DNA from: Nocardia transvalensis
Lineage (GTDB): Bacteria; Actinomycetota; Actinomycetes; Mycobacteriales; Mycobacteriaceae
Assembly: GCF_015477765.1 (NCBI RefSeq)
Contig: NZ_JADLQQ010000001.1
Coordinates: forward strand, 372,001 to 436,000
Direction of reading: 5' to 3'
DNA: 64,000 bases
The translations under genes and the position numbers were made by a program. The notes under the pieces are model-generated. The model ran no database searches, was not told the DNA's origin, and was given only the letters and a program-made list of their open reading frames with translations. Position 1 is the stretch's first letter. Every line of letters starts with the position of its first letter. Positions 18,469-26,179 of this stretch are shown piece by piece.

Positions 18469-19701
18469 CTACTCGGCCCGGTGGACCAGGCCGTCCTCGT
18501 CGATGTCGACCTGGTTACCGGTGTGGAACCACGTTCCGGTGAAGCAGGATTCGGTGGTTTGCGGATCGTTCCAGTAGCGGCGGGTGACATTGGGCCCCCG
18601 GCACAGCAATTCGCCGTGTCCGGCGTCGGCGCGCGGACCCCACAGCGCCAATTCGGTTCCGCCGAAGGGGAATCCGAGCAGATCTCGGGCGGGTGCCGCC
18701 CCGCAGTCGGGCAGGGCCAGACCGATACCGCTGGTCTCGGTGGCACCCCAGACCGACCACTGCCGGGCCAGGGGGAACACCTCGCGCAGCGCGGCCCCCA
18801 CCACCTCGCAGGTGCCCCGGTCCAGGGTGGCCAGTTCTGTGCGATGTCCGGCGCTGCACACCTGCCGCACCCCCTCCGCGCGCAGCCCGGCCAGTTCCGG
18901 GAGCAGCCCGGCGAAGATGCGCGGCGTCGCCGAGACCATATCGATCCGTTCGGCCACAATGGTTTCCGCGATCAGCGTGGGATCCGGCGCGAGGACCACC
19001 GTCCCGCCCACCGCGAACGTCGGCAGCACCTGGTCCACACACCCGCTGGCGTGCGCCAACGGCAGCAGCACGAGATTGCGCAGTCCGTCGGTGGGCAGGT
19101 CGAGCGCGCCCACCACCGATCGAATCGCCGAGAGCAGATTCTCGTTGGTCAGCTCCACCCCCTTGGGCCCGGGCGAATCACCATGGGCGACAGCGCCGCT
19201 GGTGTAGCACAGCAGCGCCAACTCGCACAGCGATGCACCGTCGTCGATGAAGGCGGCCGCGTCGGGCATCTCGTCCGAGCGACCGTCCAGCACGAAATCG
19301 GCGCAGCTGTCCGAGATCACCTGCGCGGCAACCTCCTCGGGCAGGCCGTCGTGCACCAGCACCGGCACCGCACCCGACAGCAGCGCGCCGAGGAACGCCT
19401 GTACCCAGCGCGCCCCCACCGGCATGTGCACCGCGACCCGGTCGCCGTAGCCGATACCGTGCTCCTGCAGGCCTCCCGCGATCCGCGACGCCGAATGCCA
19501 CAGCTCCCGGTAGGTCATTCGCGGACCGCCGATCTCCACCACCGCCTCGCGGCCGGAAAAGGCGTGCACCTGCACATCGAGCAGTTCGGTGAGGGCCGGA
19601 TTGAGGTTGCCGTAGCGCAGCACGCCGTCCACACCCCGGGCAAGAGGAGCGAAACCCGTTGGGCAGTACCCCGACTGCGGGTATTCGACGAGATGCGACA
19701 T
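18469..19701 (-). CDS. adenylate-forming enzyme lacking the C-terminal domain
   Basis: Class I adenylate-forming superfamily (acyl-CoA synthetase/NRPS A-domain type), 410 residues from ATG 19701 with GGAGG 6 nt upstream. The large N-domain is present: MTYRELWHSASRIAGGL, GDRVAVHMPVGARW, a P-loop-like YTSGAVAHGDSPGPKGV with about five extra residues relative to YTSGTTGxPKG, the GATET motif, and a TGNQVDIDEDGLVHRAE end. The stop follows at the hinge, so the ~110-residue C-domain with the catalytic lysine is absent; downstream DNA belongs to the convergent phosphatase gene. It may be inactive, or catalyse only a partial reaction, or pair with another protein. Confidence 0.8.
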   Translation of the reverse strand: MSHLVEYPQSGYCPTGFAPLARGVDGVLRYGNLNPALTELLDVQVHAFSGREAVVEIGGPRMTYRELWHSASRIAGGLQEHGIGYGDRVAVHMPVGARWVQAFLGALLSGAVPVLVHDGLPEEVAAQVISDSCADFVLDGRSDEMPDAAAFIDDGASLCELALLCYTSGAVAHGDSPGPKGVELTNENLLSAIRSVVGALDLPTDGLRNLVLLPLAHASGCVDQVLPTFAVGGTVVLAPDPTLIAETIVAERIDMVSATPRIFAGLLPELAGLRAEGVRQVCSAGHRTELATLDRGTCEVVGAALREVFPLARQWSVWGATETSGIGLALPDCGAAPARDLLGFPFGGTELALWGPRADAGHGELLCRGPNVTRRYWNDPQTTESCFTGTWFHTGNQVDIDEDGLVHRAE

Positions 19702-19795
19702 ACGTTCCTCCGAGTGCCTCGGTCCGGCAGGCACCTGTGACTATATGACGCAGCTCACAACTGTGGACGGATAGGCGGCCAACGTGTCCGCCCGG

Positions 19796-20623
19796 TCACC
19801 GCCCCGTGTAAGTCGCCTTACCGGGCCCCACTTCGAGGAAGCTGCGGACTCCGCCGCGCAGATCCTCGGTGCCGAACAGTTCGCCGGACACCTGCGGCGT
19901 CACCGAATCCGCTTGTGCCACACCGCCGGAACGCCAGGCCGCCACGATCTGCTTGGTCGCCGCGTGGGCACGGGTGGGACCGTCGGCGAGCCGGGCCGCC
20001 AGCGCGCGGGCCGCGGCATCGACATCGTCGTGCACGGCATTGACCACACCCCAGTCGGCCAGGGTGGCCGCGTCGTACAGGTCGCCGGTCATCACCAGCT
20101 CGCGGGCCCGGCCGGAACCGGCGCGTTCGGCCAGCCGCTGCGGACCACCCATCGACGGGGTCAGCCCGACCACGTTCTCCACCAGACCGAATGTGGCCTT
20201 CGGTCCGGCCAACAGAATGTCGCAGGCCAGGGCCATCTCGAAGGCGGCGGTGAGGGTCAGCCCGTGGGCGGCGAAGATCACCGGACAGGGCAGCGCCTCC
20301 AGGGGATGCACTGTCCGCGCGAACAGGGTGCGCCACAGCTCGGCGCCCTCGTCCACCGAAAGCCCGTCGAAGATATGCACATCCACGCCGCCGGACACCA
20401 CCTTGCCCTCCGCCCGCACCAGCACCGCCCGCGGCGGGTCGGCGGTCAGCTCGGCGATATCGGCGGCCAGCGACTCCATCAGCGCCTTGTCGAACAGATT
20501 CAGCGGCGGATTGTCGATGGTGATAACGGCCAGCTGCGCCCCCTTCTCCGTGTAAATGCGCTCGGTGCGGGTCCCGCCATCTGTCCCGGCATGCTTTCGG
20601 CCGGGATCTTTCGAATCGCTCAT
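19796..20623 (-). CDS. enoyl-CoA hydratase/isomerase family protein
   Basis: Crotonase-fold protein of 275 residues. Family features: VITIDNPPLNLFDKALMESL, oxyanion-hole segment KVVSGGVDVHIF, second oxyanion segment AAHGLTLTAAFEMALACD, and the loop with the catalytic acid GLVENVVGLTPSMGGPQRLAE. The first oxyanion motif has S-G-G-V-D in place of the common AGAD. About 25 extra N-terminal polar residues precede the fold, so the start could lie downstream. The reaction (hydration, isomerisation or other) cannot be fixed. It is divergent from the glutathionyl-hydroquinone-reductase-type gene and 94 bp downstream of the truncated adenylate-forming gene on the same strand; the pair could be a small acyl-CoA unit. 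Confidence 0.85.
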   Translation of the reverse strand: MSDSKDPGRKHAGTDGGTRTERIYTEKGAQLAVITIDNPPLNLFDKALMESLAADIAELTADPPRAVLVRAEGKVVSGGVDVHIFDGLSVDEGAELWRTLFARTVHPLEALPCPVIFAAHGLTLTAAFEMALACDILLAGPKATFGLVENVVGLTPSMGGPQRLAERAGSGRARELVMTGDLYDAATLADWGVVNAVHDDVDAAARALAARLADGPTRAHAATKQIVAAWRSGGVAQADSVTPQVSGELFGTEDLRGGVRSFLEVGPGKATYTGR

Positions 20624-20693
20624 CGCCCGAATCTATAAGGCCCTGCCCCGGCAACACCACCATCGGGAAACGGACATCTGCCACACTGGGCGC

Positions 20694-21731
20694 GTGACTA
20701 CCTCGTCGTCCGAAAGTGGCACGTACGTCGAACCCGGCGAGTTCAAACGGGATACGAACTACATCACCACGCGGATCACCGCCGACGGCCGCGACGGCTA
20801 TCCCGTCGAGCCGGGCCGCTATCGGCTGATCGCGGCGCGGGCCTGCCCGTGGGCGAATCGGACGCTGATCGTGCGGCGCCTCCTCGGCCTGGAGGAGGTC
20901 ATCTCGCTGGGTTTGTGCGGGCCGACCCACGACAAGCGCAGTTGGACCTTCGATCTGGATCCCGGCGGCGTGGATCCGGTCCTGGGCATCCACTTCCTGC
21001 GCGATGCCTATCTGAAGCGGTTCCCGGACTATCCGCGGGGCATCACCGTGCCCGCGATCGTGGACGTGCCGACGGGGGAAGTGGTCACCAACGACTACGC
21101 CCGGATCACCCTCGATTTCTCCACCGAGTGGGTGAGCCATCACCGGCCGGGTGCGCCGCAGCTGTACCCCGAGCCGCTGCGGGCGGAGATCGACGAGGTG
21201 AACCGGCGGGTGTATACCGAGGTCAACAATGGTGTCTACCGCTGCGGTTTCGCGGGTGACCAGCGTTCCTACGAGGCGGCCTACGACCGCCTGTTCACCG
21301 TGCTGGACTGGCTGGAGCAGCGGCTACAGCGGCAGCGTTATCTGGTGGGCGACACCATCACCGAGGCCGATGTGCGGCTGTTCACCACGCTGGTCCGCTT
21401 CGACGCGGTCTACCACGGCCATTTCAAGTGCAACCGCAGCAAACTCACCGAGCTGCCGGCGCTGTGGGCCTACGCCCGCGACCTGTTCCAGACCCCCGGC
21501 TTCGGCGACACCGTCGACTTCCCCCAGATCAAACAGCACTACTACATCGTCCACGCCGACATCAACCCCACCCGCATCGTCCCGAAGGGACCCGACCTGT
21601 CCGGCTGGCTCACCCCCCACGGCCGAGAATCCCTGGGCGGCACCCCCTTCGGCACCGGCACCCCACCCCCTCCCCCCACCCCGGCCGAACGCGTCCCCGG
21701 CTGGCCCAGCAGCCGCACCCCTTCGTCGTAG
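20694..21731 (+). CDS. Xi-class GST / S-glutathionyl-(chloro)hydroquinone reductase-type protein
   Basis: A 345-residue protein of the Ecm4/YqjG (GST Xi, GS-hydroquinone reductase) family, starting at GTG 20694. The active-site cysteine is Cys51 in ARACPWANRT. Other marks are FDLDPGGVDPVLG, the TVPAIVD thioredoxin-fold cis-Pro, EIDEVNRRVYTEVNNGVYRCGF and the helical domain GDTITEADVRLFTTLVRFD with YHGHFKCN. The last 30 residues are Pro-rich. Actinobacteria of this type use mycothiol rather than glutathione, so the thiol partner in vivo is probably mycothiol (inference). It is followed by a strong hairpin at 21732-21765. Confidence 0.88.
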   Translation: MTTSSSESGTYVEPGEFKRDTNYITTRITADGRDGYPVEPGRYRLIAARACPWANRTLIVRRLLGLEEVISLGLCGPTHDKRSWTFDLDPGGVDPVLGIHFLRDAYLKRFPDYPRGITVPAIVDVPTGEVVTNDYARITLDFSTEWVSHHRPGAPQLYPEPLRAEIDEVNRRVYTEVNNGVYRCGFAGDQRSYEAAYDRLFTVLDWLEQRLQRQRYLVGDTITEADVRLFTTLVRFDAVYHGHFKCNRSKLTELPALWAYARDLFQTPGFGDTVDFPQIKQHYYIVHADINPTRIVPKGPDLSGWLTPHGRESLGGTPFGTGTPPPPPTPAERVPGWPSSRTPSS

Positions 21732-21765
21732 ACGCACCCCCTCCGGGGTGATCTACGGGGTGCGT
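21732..21765. terminator. terminator hairpin between convergent genes
   Basis: Perfect 9-bp inverted repeat ACGCACCCC / GGGGTGCGT, beginning immediately after the stop of the GST-type gene and followed by TTT. It can serve both that gene and the convergent VOC gene ending at 21796. Confidence 0.7.
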
Positions 21766-21795
21766 TTGCCGAGAAGGGGTGCGGGTGGGTTGGGG

Positions 21796-22203
21796 TCACT
21801 CGGGGGCGCCGGCGTAGGTGCCGAAGCTCCAGAAGACGCCCTCGGGGTCGCGGCAGGTGAAGCCGCGGGAGCCGTAGTCCTCGTCGCGGAGTTCGACGGT
21901 GATGGTGGCGCCGGCGGCCTTGGCTCGTTGGTACAGCTCGTCGGGGTTGTCGACGACGATGTAGGCCGAGCCGATGCCCGCCGGTTGCTCGCACAGCGTC
22001 GAACCCACGCCCTCGGAGCCGAGCATGATGCCACCGCCGCCGGGCCAGGCGAGTTCGGCGTGCTCGACCACCTCGCCCTCGCCGTAGCGGGCGCGTTCGA
22101 CGAAGCCGAACGCCGTCTTCAGGAACTCGATCGCGGCAGGGGCGTCGCGGTAGATGAAGGTCGGCCAGATCACCGTCGTGGTTCGTGTGGATGTTTCGCT
22201 CAT
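21796..22203 (-). CDS. VOC-family (glyoxalase/bleomycin-resistance-like) protein
   Basis: A 135-residue vicinal-oxygen-chelate protein, starting at ATG 22203. The two beta-alpha-beta-beta-beta repeats are visible: IYRDAPAAIEFLKTAFGF, then EVVEHAELAWPGGGGIMLGS, and DELYQRAKAAGATITVEL, then YGSRGFTCRDPEGVFWSFG. The Glu/His pattern fits metal or small-ligand binding; the ligand is unknown. The ATG overlaps the TGA of the AraC gene (ATGA), so translation is coupled. It probably belongs to the regulon of that AraC protein, perhaps as a resistance or detoxification protein. Confidence 0.88.
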   Translation of the reverse strand: MSETSTRTTTVIWPTFIYRDAPAAIEFLKTAFGFVERARYGEGEVVEHAELAWPGGGGIMLGSEGVGSTLCEQPAGIGSAYIVVDNPDELYQRAKAAGATITVELRDEDYGSRGFTCRDPEGVFWSFGTYAGAPE

Positions 22204-23045
22204 ACTTTCGAGTCTTCCAACCGCAGCGGTGGCGGGTCTTGGACGAATGGGAACTCCTCGCGCGCCAGCCACTGCGACGGCGGCATCCCCGCCAGCTCAC
22301 GCCACTCCCGGGCCATATGCGCCTGGTCGTAGTAGCCGGTGGCCGCGGCGACCTCGGCGATGGTCGCCTCGACGCGGCACAGCATGCGGTGCGACGCCTC
22401 GAACCGCGCCAGCCGCGCGGCATCCTTCGGGGTGATGCCGAACTCGGCCGTGAACCGGTTGCCGAGATGTCTTCTGCTCCAGCCGATATCCGCGGCCACA
22501 TCGGAAACCCGGGGCGCCCGGGACAAATCGGTGAGCAACTGCCAGGCCCGCTGCAGATTCGGGTCGATCGTGGTGTCGGCGACCCGGCGCAGCAGGATCT
22601 CGTCCAGCACGGCGAACCGCACCGCCCAGTCCGAGGTGGCCGAGATCCGCTCCCGCAGCTCCCCGGCGTCCGGGCCGAGCAGTTCGGCCAGATCCACCAC
22701 CCACGACCCGAGCGCACCGACCGGCAGGCCCAGCAGCGCGCGCGACCCCAGCGGCGTCACCGCCAGCTGAATGCCGTGCTGGAATCCGTGGTGCGCGATC
22801 ACACACGGCCGCACGGTCAGCCCGCTGGCCAGCGCATCCCAGGTCCCGCTCGGCTGCTCCGGATGCGGCACCACCGGCAGCTCGAGCGCTTCGTCGATGG
22901 TGACGATCACGGTCAGCGCCGTCGTCGGCATCCCGACATGAAATCCTGGCGCGAAGCCGCGCATCAGATAGCCGTCGTACGCACCGACGAACGCCCGCAA
23001 CCGCGGATCCGGAAGCCCTCTCGCGCCCTCGGAAACACCACTCAC
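22200..23045 (-). CDS. AraC-family transcriptional regulator
   Basis: A 281-residue regulator. The N-terminal 160 residues form a sensing domain with the pattern GLTVRPCVIAHHGFQHGIQLAVTPLG and ALLGLPVGALGSWVVDLAELLG seen in AraC proteins linked to VOC genes. The C-terminal domain has the two HTHs: DVAADIGWSRRHLGNRFTAEFG and EVAAATGYYDQAHMAREWRELAG. The protein ends in QDPPPLRLEDSKV. It overlaps the VOC start by 4 bp (ATGA). The pair is a common actinobacterial arrangement and suggests that it activates its own operon. About 130 bp separate it from the divergent membrane-protein operon. Confidence 0.92.
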   Translation of the reverse strand: MSGVSEGARGLPDPRLRAFVGAYDGYLMRGFAPGFHVGMPTTALTVIVTIDEALELPVVPHPEQPSGTWDALASGLTVRPCVIAHHGFQHGIQLAVTPLGSRALLGLPVGALGSWVVDLAELLGPDAGELRERISATSDWAVRFAVLDEILLRRVADTTIDPNLQRAWQLLTDLSRAPRVSDVAADIGWSRRHLGNRFTAEFGITPKDAARLARFEASHRMLCRVEATIAEVAAATGYYDQAHMAREWRELAGMPPSQWLAREEFPFVQDPPPLRLEDSKV

Positions 23046-23176
23046 GGATCCACGGTAGGACGATTCGGCGGAACTGACCCGGTGAACTCATTCGTTGAAA
23101 GGACGAGCCGGGTGCCCGGTCGAGCGCCGATCGGACCACTAGAGTCTCAACAGACCGGACGAGAGGGGTTTGCGCC

Positions 23177-23887
23177 ATGTTCAAAGGCGGCCTGGAGAAG
23201 GCCGTGGTGTCGCTGCTGGACAACGGTTCGCAGCTGCAGGCGCCCGCGGTCGCGAAATATGTCGACCGGTTGCGCCGCGCGCACCCCGACGAGTCCCCCG
23301 CCCAGATCGTGGAACGACTGGAGCGGCAGTACCTCACCACGGTGACCGGCAGCGGCACCGCGGTCGGCGCGACGGCCGCCGTGCCCGGCGTCGGCACGAT
23401 CGCCTCGCTGGCGGCGATGGGTGCGGAGACCGCATTCTTCCTGGAGGCGTCGGCACTGTTCACCCTTGCGGTCGCCGCCGTGCACGGCATCGCCCCCGAG
23501 GACTCCGAACGGCGCCGCGCACTGGTGCTGGGAGTGGTGCTGGGCGAGACCGGTATGGAGATCGTCGAGCAGAGCGTCGGACGGTCGGCGAAGAACTGGG
23601 GGACCCTGCTGGCGAACCGGATTCCCGGCATCCGCGGCATGAACGATTCGCTGCTCAAGCGCTTCATCGTGCAGTTCATCGCCAAACGCAGCGCACTCAT
23701 GGTCGGCAAGGTTCTTCCCGCCGGAATCGGCGCGGCCATCGGCGGGTTCGGCAACCGGACGCTCGGCAAGTCCGTGATCACCAACGCGCACAACGCCTTC
23801 GGTCCGGCACCGCGGACCTGGCCCGGGCCGATGGTGATCGACGCGGACCCGCTTCCGGCCCTCGACGATCCCCGCGGGACGCGATGA
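23177..23887 (+). CDS. conserved hypothetical, EcsC-like hydrophobic protein
   Basis: I do not recognise a characterised function. The 236-residue product has a central hydrophobic, Gly/Ala-rich region (GATAAVPGVGTIASLAAMG, then ETAFFLEASALFTLAVAAVHG) and a second one (VGKVLPAGIGAAIGGFGNR), the pattern of EcsC-like proteins with glycine-rich membrane-interacting helices. N-terminal residues 1-55 look soluble and charged. The ATG at 23177 leads the operon, and its TGA overlaps the ATG of the ABC ATPase gene (ATGA), so it is probably an accessory of that transporter. Confidence 0.65.
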   Translation: MFKGGLEKAVVSLLDNGSQLQAPAVAKYVDRLRRAHPDESPAQIVERLERQYLTTVTGSGTAVGATAAVPGVGTIASLAAMGAETAFFLEASALFTLAVAAVHGIAPEDSERRRALVLGVVLGETGMEIVEQSVGRSAKNWGTLLANRIPGIRGMNDSLLKRFIVQFIAKRSALMVGKVLPAGIGAAIGGFGNRTLGKSVITNAHNAFGPAPRTWPGPMVIDADPLPALDDPRGTR

Positions 23888-24801
23888 GTTCCCCGCGCCC
23901 GCTCGCCTTCTCGGTCACCGGCCTGCACAAGCACTTCGAGGGCGTGACCGTCCTGCGCGATGTGACCGTGTCGATTCCGGCCGGGACCACCGCCGCGGTG
24001 GTCGGTCCTCCCGGATCCGGTAAGACGACGTTCGTGCGCCTGCTGCTGGGTCTGCTCGAACCCAGTTCCGGCAGTGTGGTCGTCGGCGATCCGAAAACCG
24101 GCGCGAAGATCGGGGCGATGCTGCAGCCGCGCGGGCTGCATCCGCTGCGCACGGTCCGCGGGCAGTTGCGCGTCTATGCCGCTGCCACAGGCGTTTCCGA
24201 CGACCGGGTGGACACCCTGCTGGCGCTGACCCGGCTGCCCGCCGACATGCGGGTGCGGGAACTGTCGCCGGGCATGCAGACGCGGCTGGCACTGGCGGTC
24301 GCCCTGCTCGGCGATCCGCCGCTGCTGGTGCTCGACGACCCGCTCACCGGACTCGACGCCGCCGAACGCGGCTGGCTGACGGAATTCCTGCGCGGCCACG
24401 CTCGCCGCGGCGGCTCGGTCCTGCTGACCTCGCAGAGCCTGGCGGCGGTGCTGCCGGTCGCCGACCAGCTGATCGTGCTCGGTGCGGGATCGGTGGTGTA
24501 CCAGGGCAGTCCGCGCCGGTTGCGGCGCAGCCACCCCGACCGCTTGCTCGTCGGCGCCTCCAGTCCGATCGCCCTGGCGACGACCCTGGCCGCGCAGGGC
24601 TTCACCGATACGGTCATGCGCTCGGACGGACGGCTCGCGATCGCCGAGGCCACCCGCGCCGATATCGAGGCCGCCGCCGATACGGCGCGAGTGCGGCTGA
24701 CGGAGATGATCCCGGAGCCGGTGCATCCCGACCGCGTGCTGGCCACGCTGACGAAAACCGCTGCCCCCGTTCCTGCGAGCCCCTATGGAGCGCTCCGTTG
24801 A
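23884..24801 (+). CDS. ABC transporter ATP-binding protein with altered catalytic residues
   Basis: A 305-residue ABC ATPase of the exporter/ABC-2 type. Walker A is GPPGSGKTT, the signature is ELSPGMQTRLALA, and Walker B is LLVLDDPLTGLDA. The usual Glu after Walker B is Asp, and the switch position (normally His, as in SSH) reads LLTSQS, so both catalytic-base elements are changed. Residues 225-305 are a C-terminal extension. The gene overlaps its upstream neighbour by 4 bp (ATGA) and the permease start by 4 bp (TTGA), so all three are co-translated. The substrate is unknown. Confidence 0.88.
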   Translation: MSSPRPLAFSVTGLHKHFEGVTVLRDVTVSIPAGTTAAVVGPPGSGKTTFVRLLLGLLEPSSGSVVVGDPKTGAKIGAMLQPRGLHPLRTVRGQLRVYAAATGVSDDRVDTLLALTRLPADMRVRELSPGMQTRLALAVALLGDPPLLVLDDPLTGLDAAERGWLTEFLRGHARRGGSVLLTSQSLAAVLPVADQLIVLGAGSVVYQGSPRRLRRSHPDRLLVGASSPIALATTLAAQGFTDTVMRSDGRLAIAEATRADIEAAADTARVRLTEMIPEPVHPDRVLATLTKTAAPVPASPYGALR

Positions 24802-25577
24802 TCCTCACCGTGCCCGCGGATATCAGCAGGGCCGCGACCTCCGAGATCCGCAAGATCACCACCCTGCGTGTGGCCTGGCTGCTCGTCGGATTGTGCGCGG
24901 TGAGCGGATTCGGGGCGGCGGCGGTGTCCGCGGTCCTGGGCACCCGGCCGCAGCCACACGAGGCCCTCGCCACCGGCACCGCCAGCGTCGGTCTCTACAT
25001 CGGATTGGTGGTCGCGGCCGTCGCCGCCCTGGTCGGCGGCGCATTCGGCACGGGCACGGAGTACCGGTATCAGAGCATGCCGCTCACCTCGCTGTTCACT
25101 CCCGACCGCGATGTGCTGCTCGGGACGAAACTCGGTGTCACCGCAGGCTATTCGCTGCTGCTGGGGGTGGCCGCGGAGGTGGGCGCCGGGCTCGGATTGC
25201 TCGTCGACCGGCACCAGATCGAATTCGGGATGCGCTTCACGGCCGTGCTCGGCGGCGGCCTGCTGGCGGTGGTGTGCTGGGGGCTGATCGGCGCGAGCCT
25301 CGGCCTGCTGCTGCGCTCGTCGGTCCTGGCCATCGCCGCGCCGATCGGATGGCTGCTGATCATCGAACCGCTGATCTGGTTGGTCGCGGGCGGTGCCGGT
25401 GTCCCGGGCTTGGCGGTACTGCTGCCGGGTTCGGCCACGGTGTCGACGGTCGCCGTCGGATCCTTCCCCGACAGCGCACTGCTGGCCCCCAGCCCCGCGG
25501 CGGCCGTCGTCCTACTGCTGTGGACGCTGGGCGCGGGCGCCGCGGCCTGGTGGTATTTGCGCAACCGCGATCTCTGA
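24798..25577 (+). CDS. ABC-2-type transporter permease
   Basis: A 259-residue integral membrane protein starting at TTG 24798, inside the end of the ATPase gene. Six hydrophobic segments can be counted: VAWLLVGLCAVSGFGAAAV, VGLYIGLVVAAVAALVGGAF, LGVTAGYSLLLGVAAEVGAG, FTAVLGGGLLAVVCWGLIGA, VLAIAAPIGWLLIIEPLIWL and AAVVLLLWTLGAGAAAWWYL. The cytosolic N-terminal helix (ATSEIRKITTLRVAW) matches ABC-2 permeases such as DrrB-type exporters. With the ATPase and the EcsC-like protein it makes a three-gene export or membrane-homeostasis operon. Confidence 0.87.
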   Translation: MILTVPADISRAATSEIRKITTLRVAWLLVGLCAVSGFGAAAVSAVLGTRPQPHEALATGTASVGLYIGLVVAAVAALVGGAFGTGTEYRYQSMPLTSLFTPDRDVLLGTKLGVTAGYSLLLGVAAEVGAGLGLLVDRHQIEFGMRFTAVLGGGLLAVVCWGLIGASLGLLLRSSVLAIAAPIGWLLIIEPLIWLVAGGAGVPGLAVLLPGSATVSTVAVGSFPDSALLAPSPAAAVVLLLWTLGAGAAAWWYLRNRDL

Positions 25578-25593
25578 CCGGCTACCGCCGGTC
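25576..25593. terminator. hairpin overlapping both convergent stop codons
   Basis: Inverted repeat GACCGGC-TACC-GCCGGTC. It begins in the permease TGA and covers the TAG of the convergent ArsR-like gene, so it can act as a compact bidirectional terminator. Confidence 0.55.
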
Positions 25594-26121
25594 GGGCGCC
25601 TCGGTGGGAAACATGATCCAGCTGGCCAGATGTGGCCGACGGCCCGGCGCGGGTTCGTTGTGCCGCTTGGCCGACAGCAGCGCCGACAGTTCGCCGAGCA
25701 TTTCCGCGCGTTCCTCGGGGCTGAGCCAGAGGATGCCCTGCCGATAACCCACCGCGTCGGCGAACGGGTCGGCGCCGGGACGGTCGAGATAGGCATCGAA
25801 CTCGGCCAGCAATGCCGCCATCGCAGCGGCGAACCCGCGGCGGTGTTCGTCCGGAGACATCTGCTCACCCGCCTCGGGTGCGATCGAGGGCCGATTCGGT
25901 CGCAGCCGATAGGAGCGCTCGACCGCGCCGCGCACCCGCCGTTCGTCGGCGATCTCCAGCACTCCACCCTCGGCCAGCAGTCCGACATGCCGGTACACGG
26001 TCGTCTTGGGGACGTCGGCCAGGCTCGCGCACAACTCGGCGGTCGTGCACACCCGACCGCCGGACAGGGCGTACACGATGCGCAACCGGACCGGATGCAG
26101 CAGCAGGTCGAGAATGTCCAT
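25582..26121 (-). CDS. ArsR/winged-helix transcriptional regulator
   Basis: A 179-residue regulator. Residues 1-65 form a winged helix: MDILDLLLHPVRLRIVYALS, then TAELCASLADVPKTTVYRHVGLLAEGGVLEI, the HTH_20/ArsR pattern. The remaining part is a helical effector domain with WLSPEERAEMLGELSALLS. There are no metal-binding Cys, so it is not a classical metal sensor. It is divergent from the erythromycin-esterase-like gene across 58 bp with dyads, and most likely represses that gene and itself. Confidence 0.88.
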   Translation of the reverse strand: MDILDLLLHPVRLRIVYALSGGRVCTTAELCASLADVPKTTVYRHVGLLAEGGVLEIADERRVRGAVERSYRLRPNRPSIAPEAGEQMSPDEHRRGFAAAMAALLAEFDAYLDRPGADPFADAVGYRQGILWLSPEERAEMLGELSALLSAKRHNEPAPGRRPHLASWIMFPTEAPDRR

Positions 26122-26128
26122 TCCCCAA

Positions 26129-26163
26129 TGTTCCCATACTTGGTATTGTTCCCAAAGTTGGAA
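26129..26163. promoter_or_regulatory. candidate operator between ArsR-like and esterase-like genes
   Basis: The 58-bp divergent spacer holds a perfect dyad ATAC-TTG-GTAT (26136-26146), a direct repeat TGTTCCCA (26129 and 26147, 18 bp apart), and an imperfect dyad with arms TTCC/GGAA (26149-26163). It lies just upstream of the esterase-like ribosome site AGGAG. This is the natural binding site for the divergently encoded winged-helix regulator; the assignment is inference from position and symmetry. Confidence 0.5.
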
Positions 26164-26179
26164 ACGTTAGGAGTGAGAC

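Noticed and set aside
22297..24726. An 809-codon minus-strand frame opposite the ABC operon
   Set aside because: Arg/Ala/Gly-rich shadow with no motifs; the plus-strand ABC genes and the AraC gene in another frame explain the DNA.
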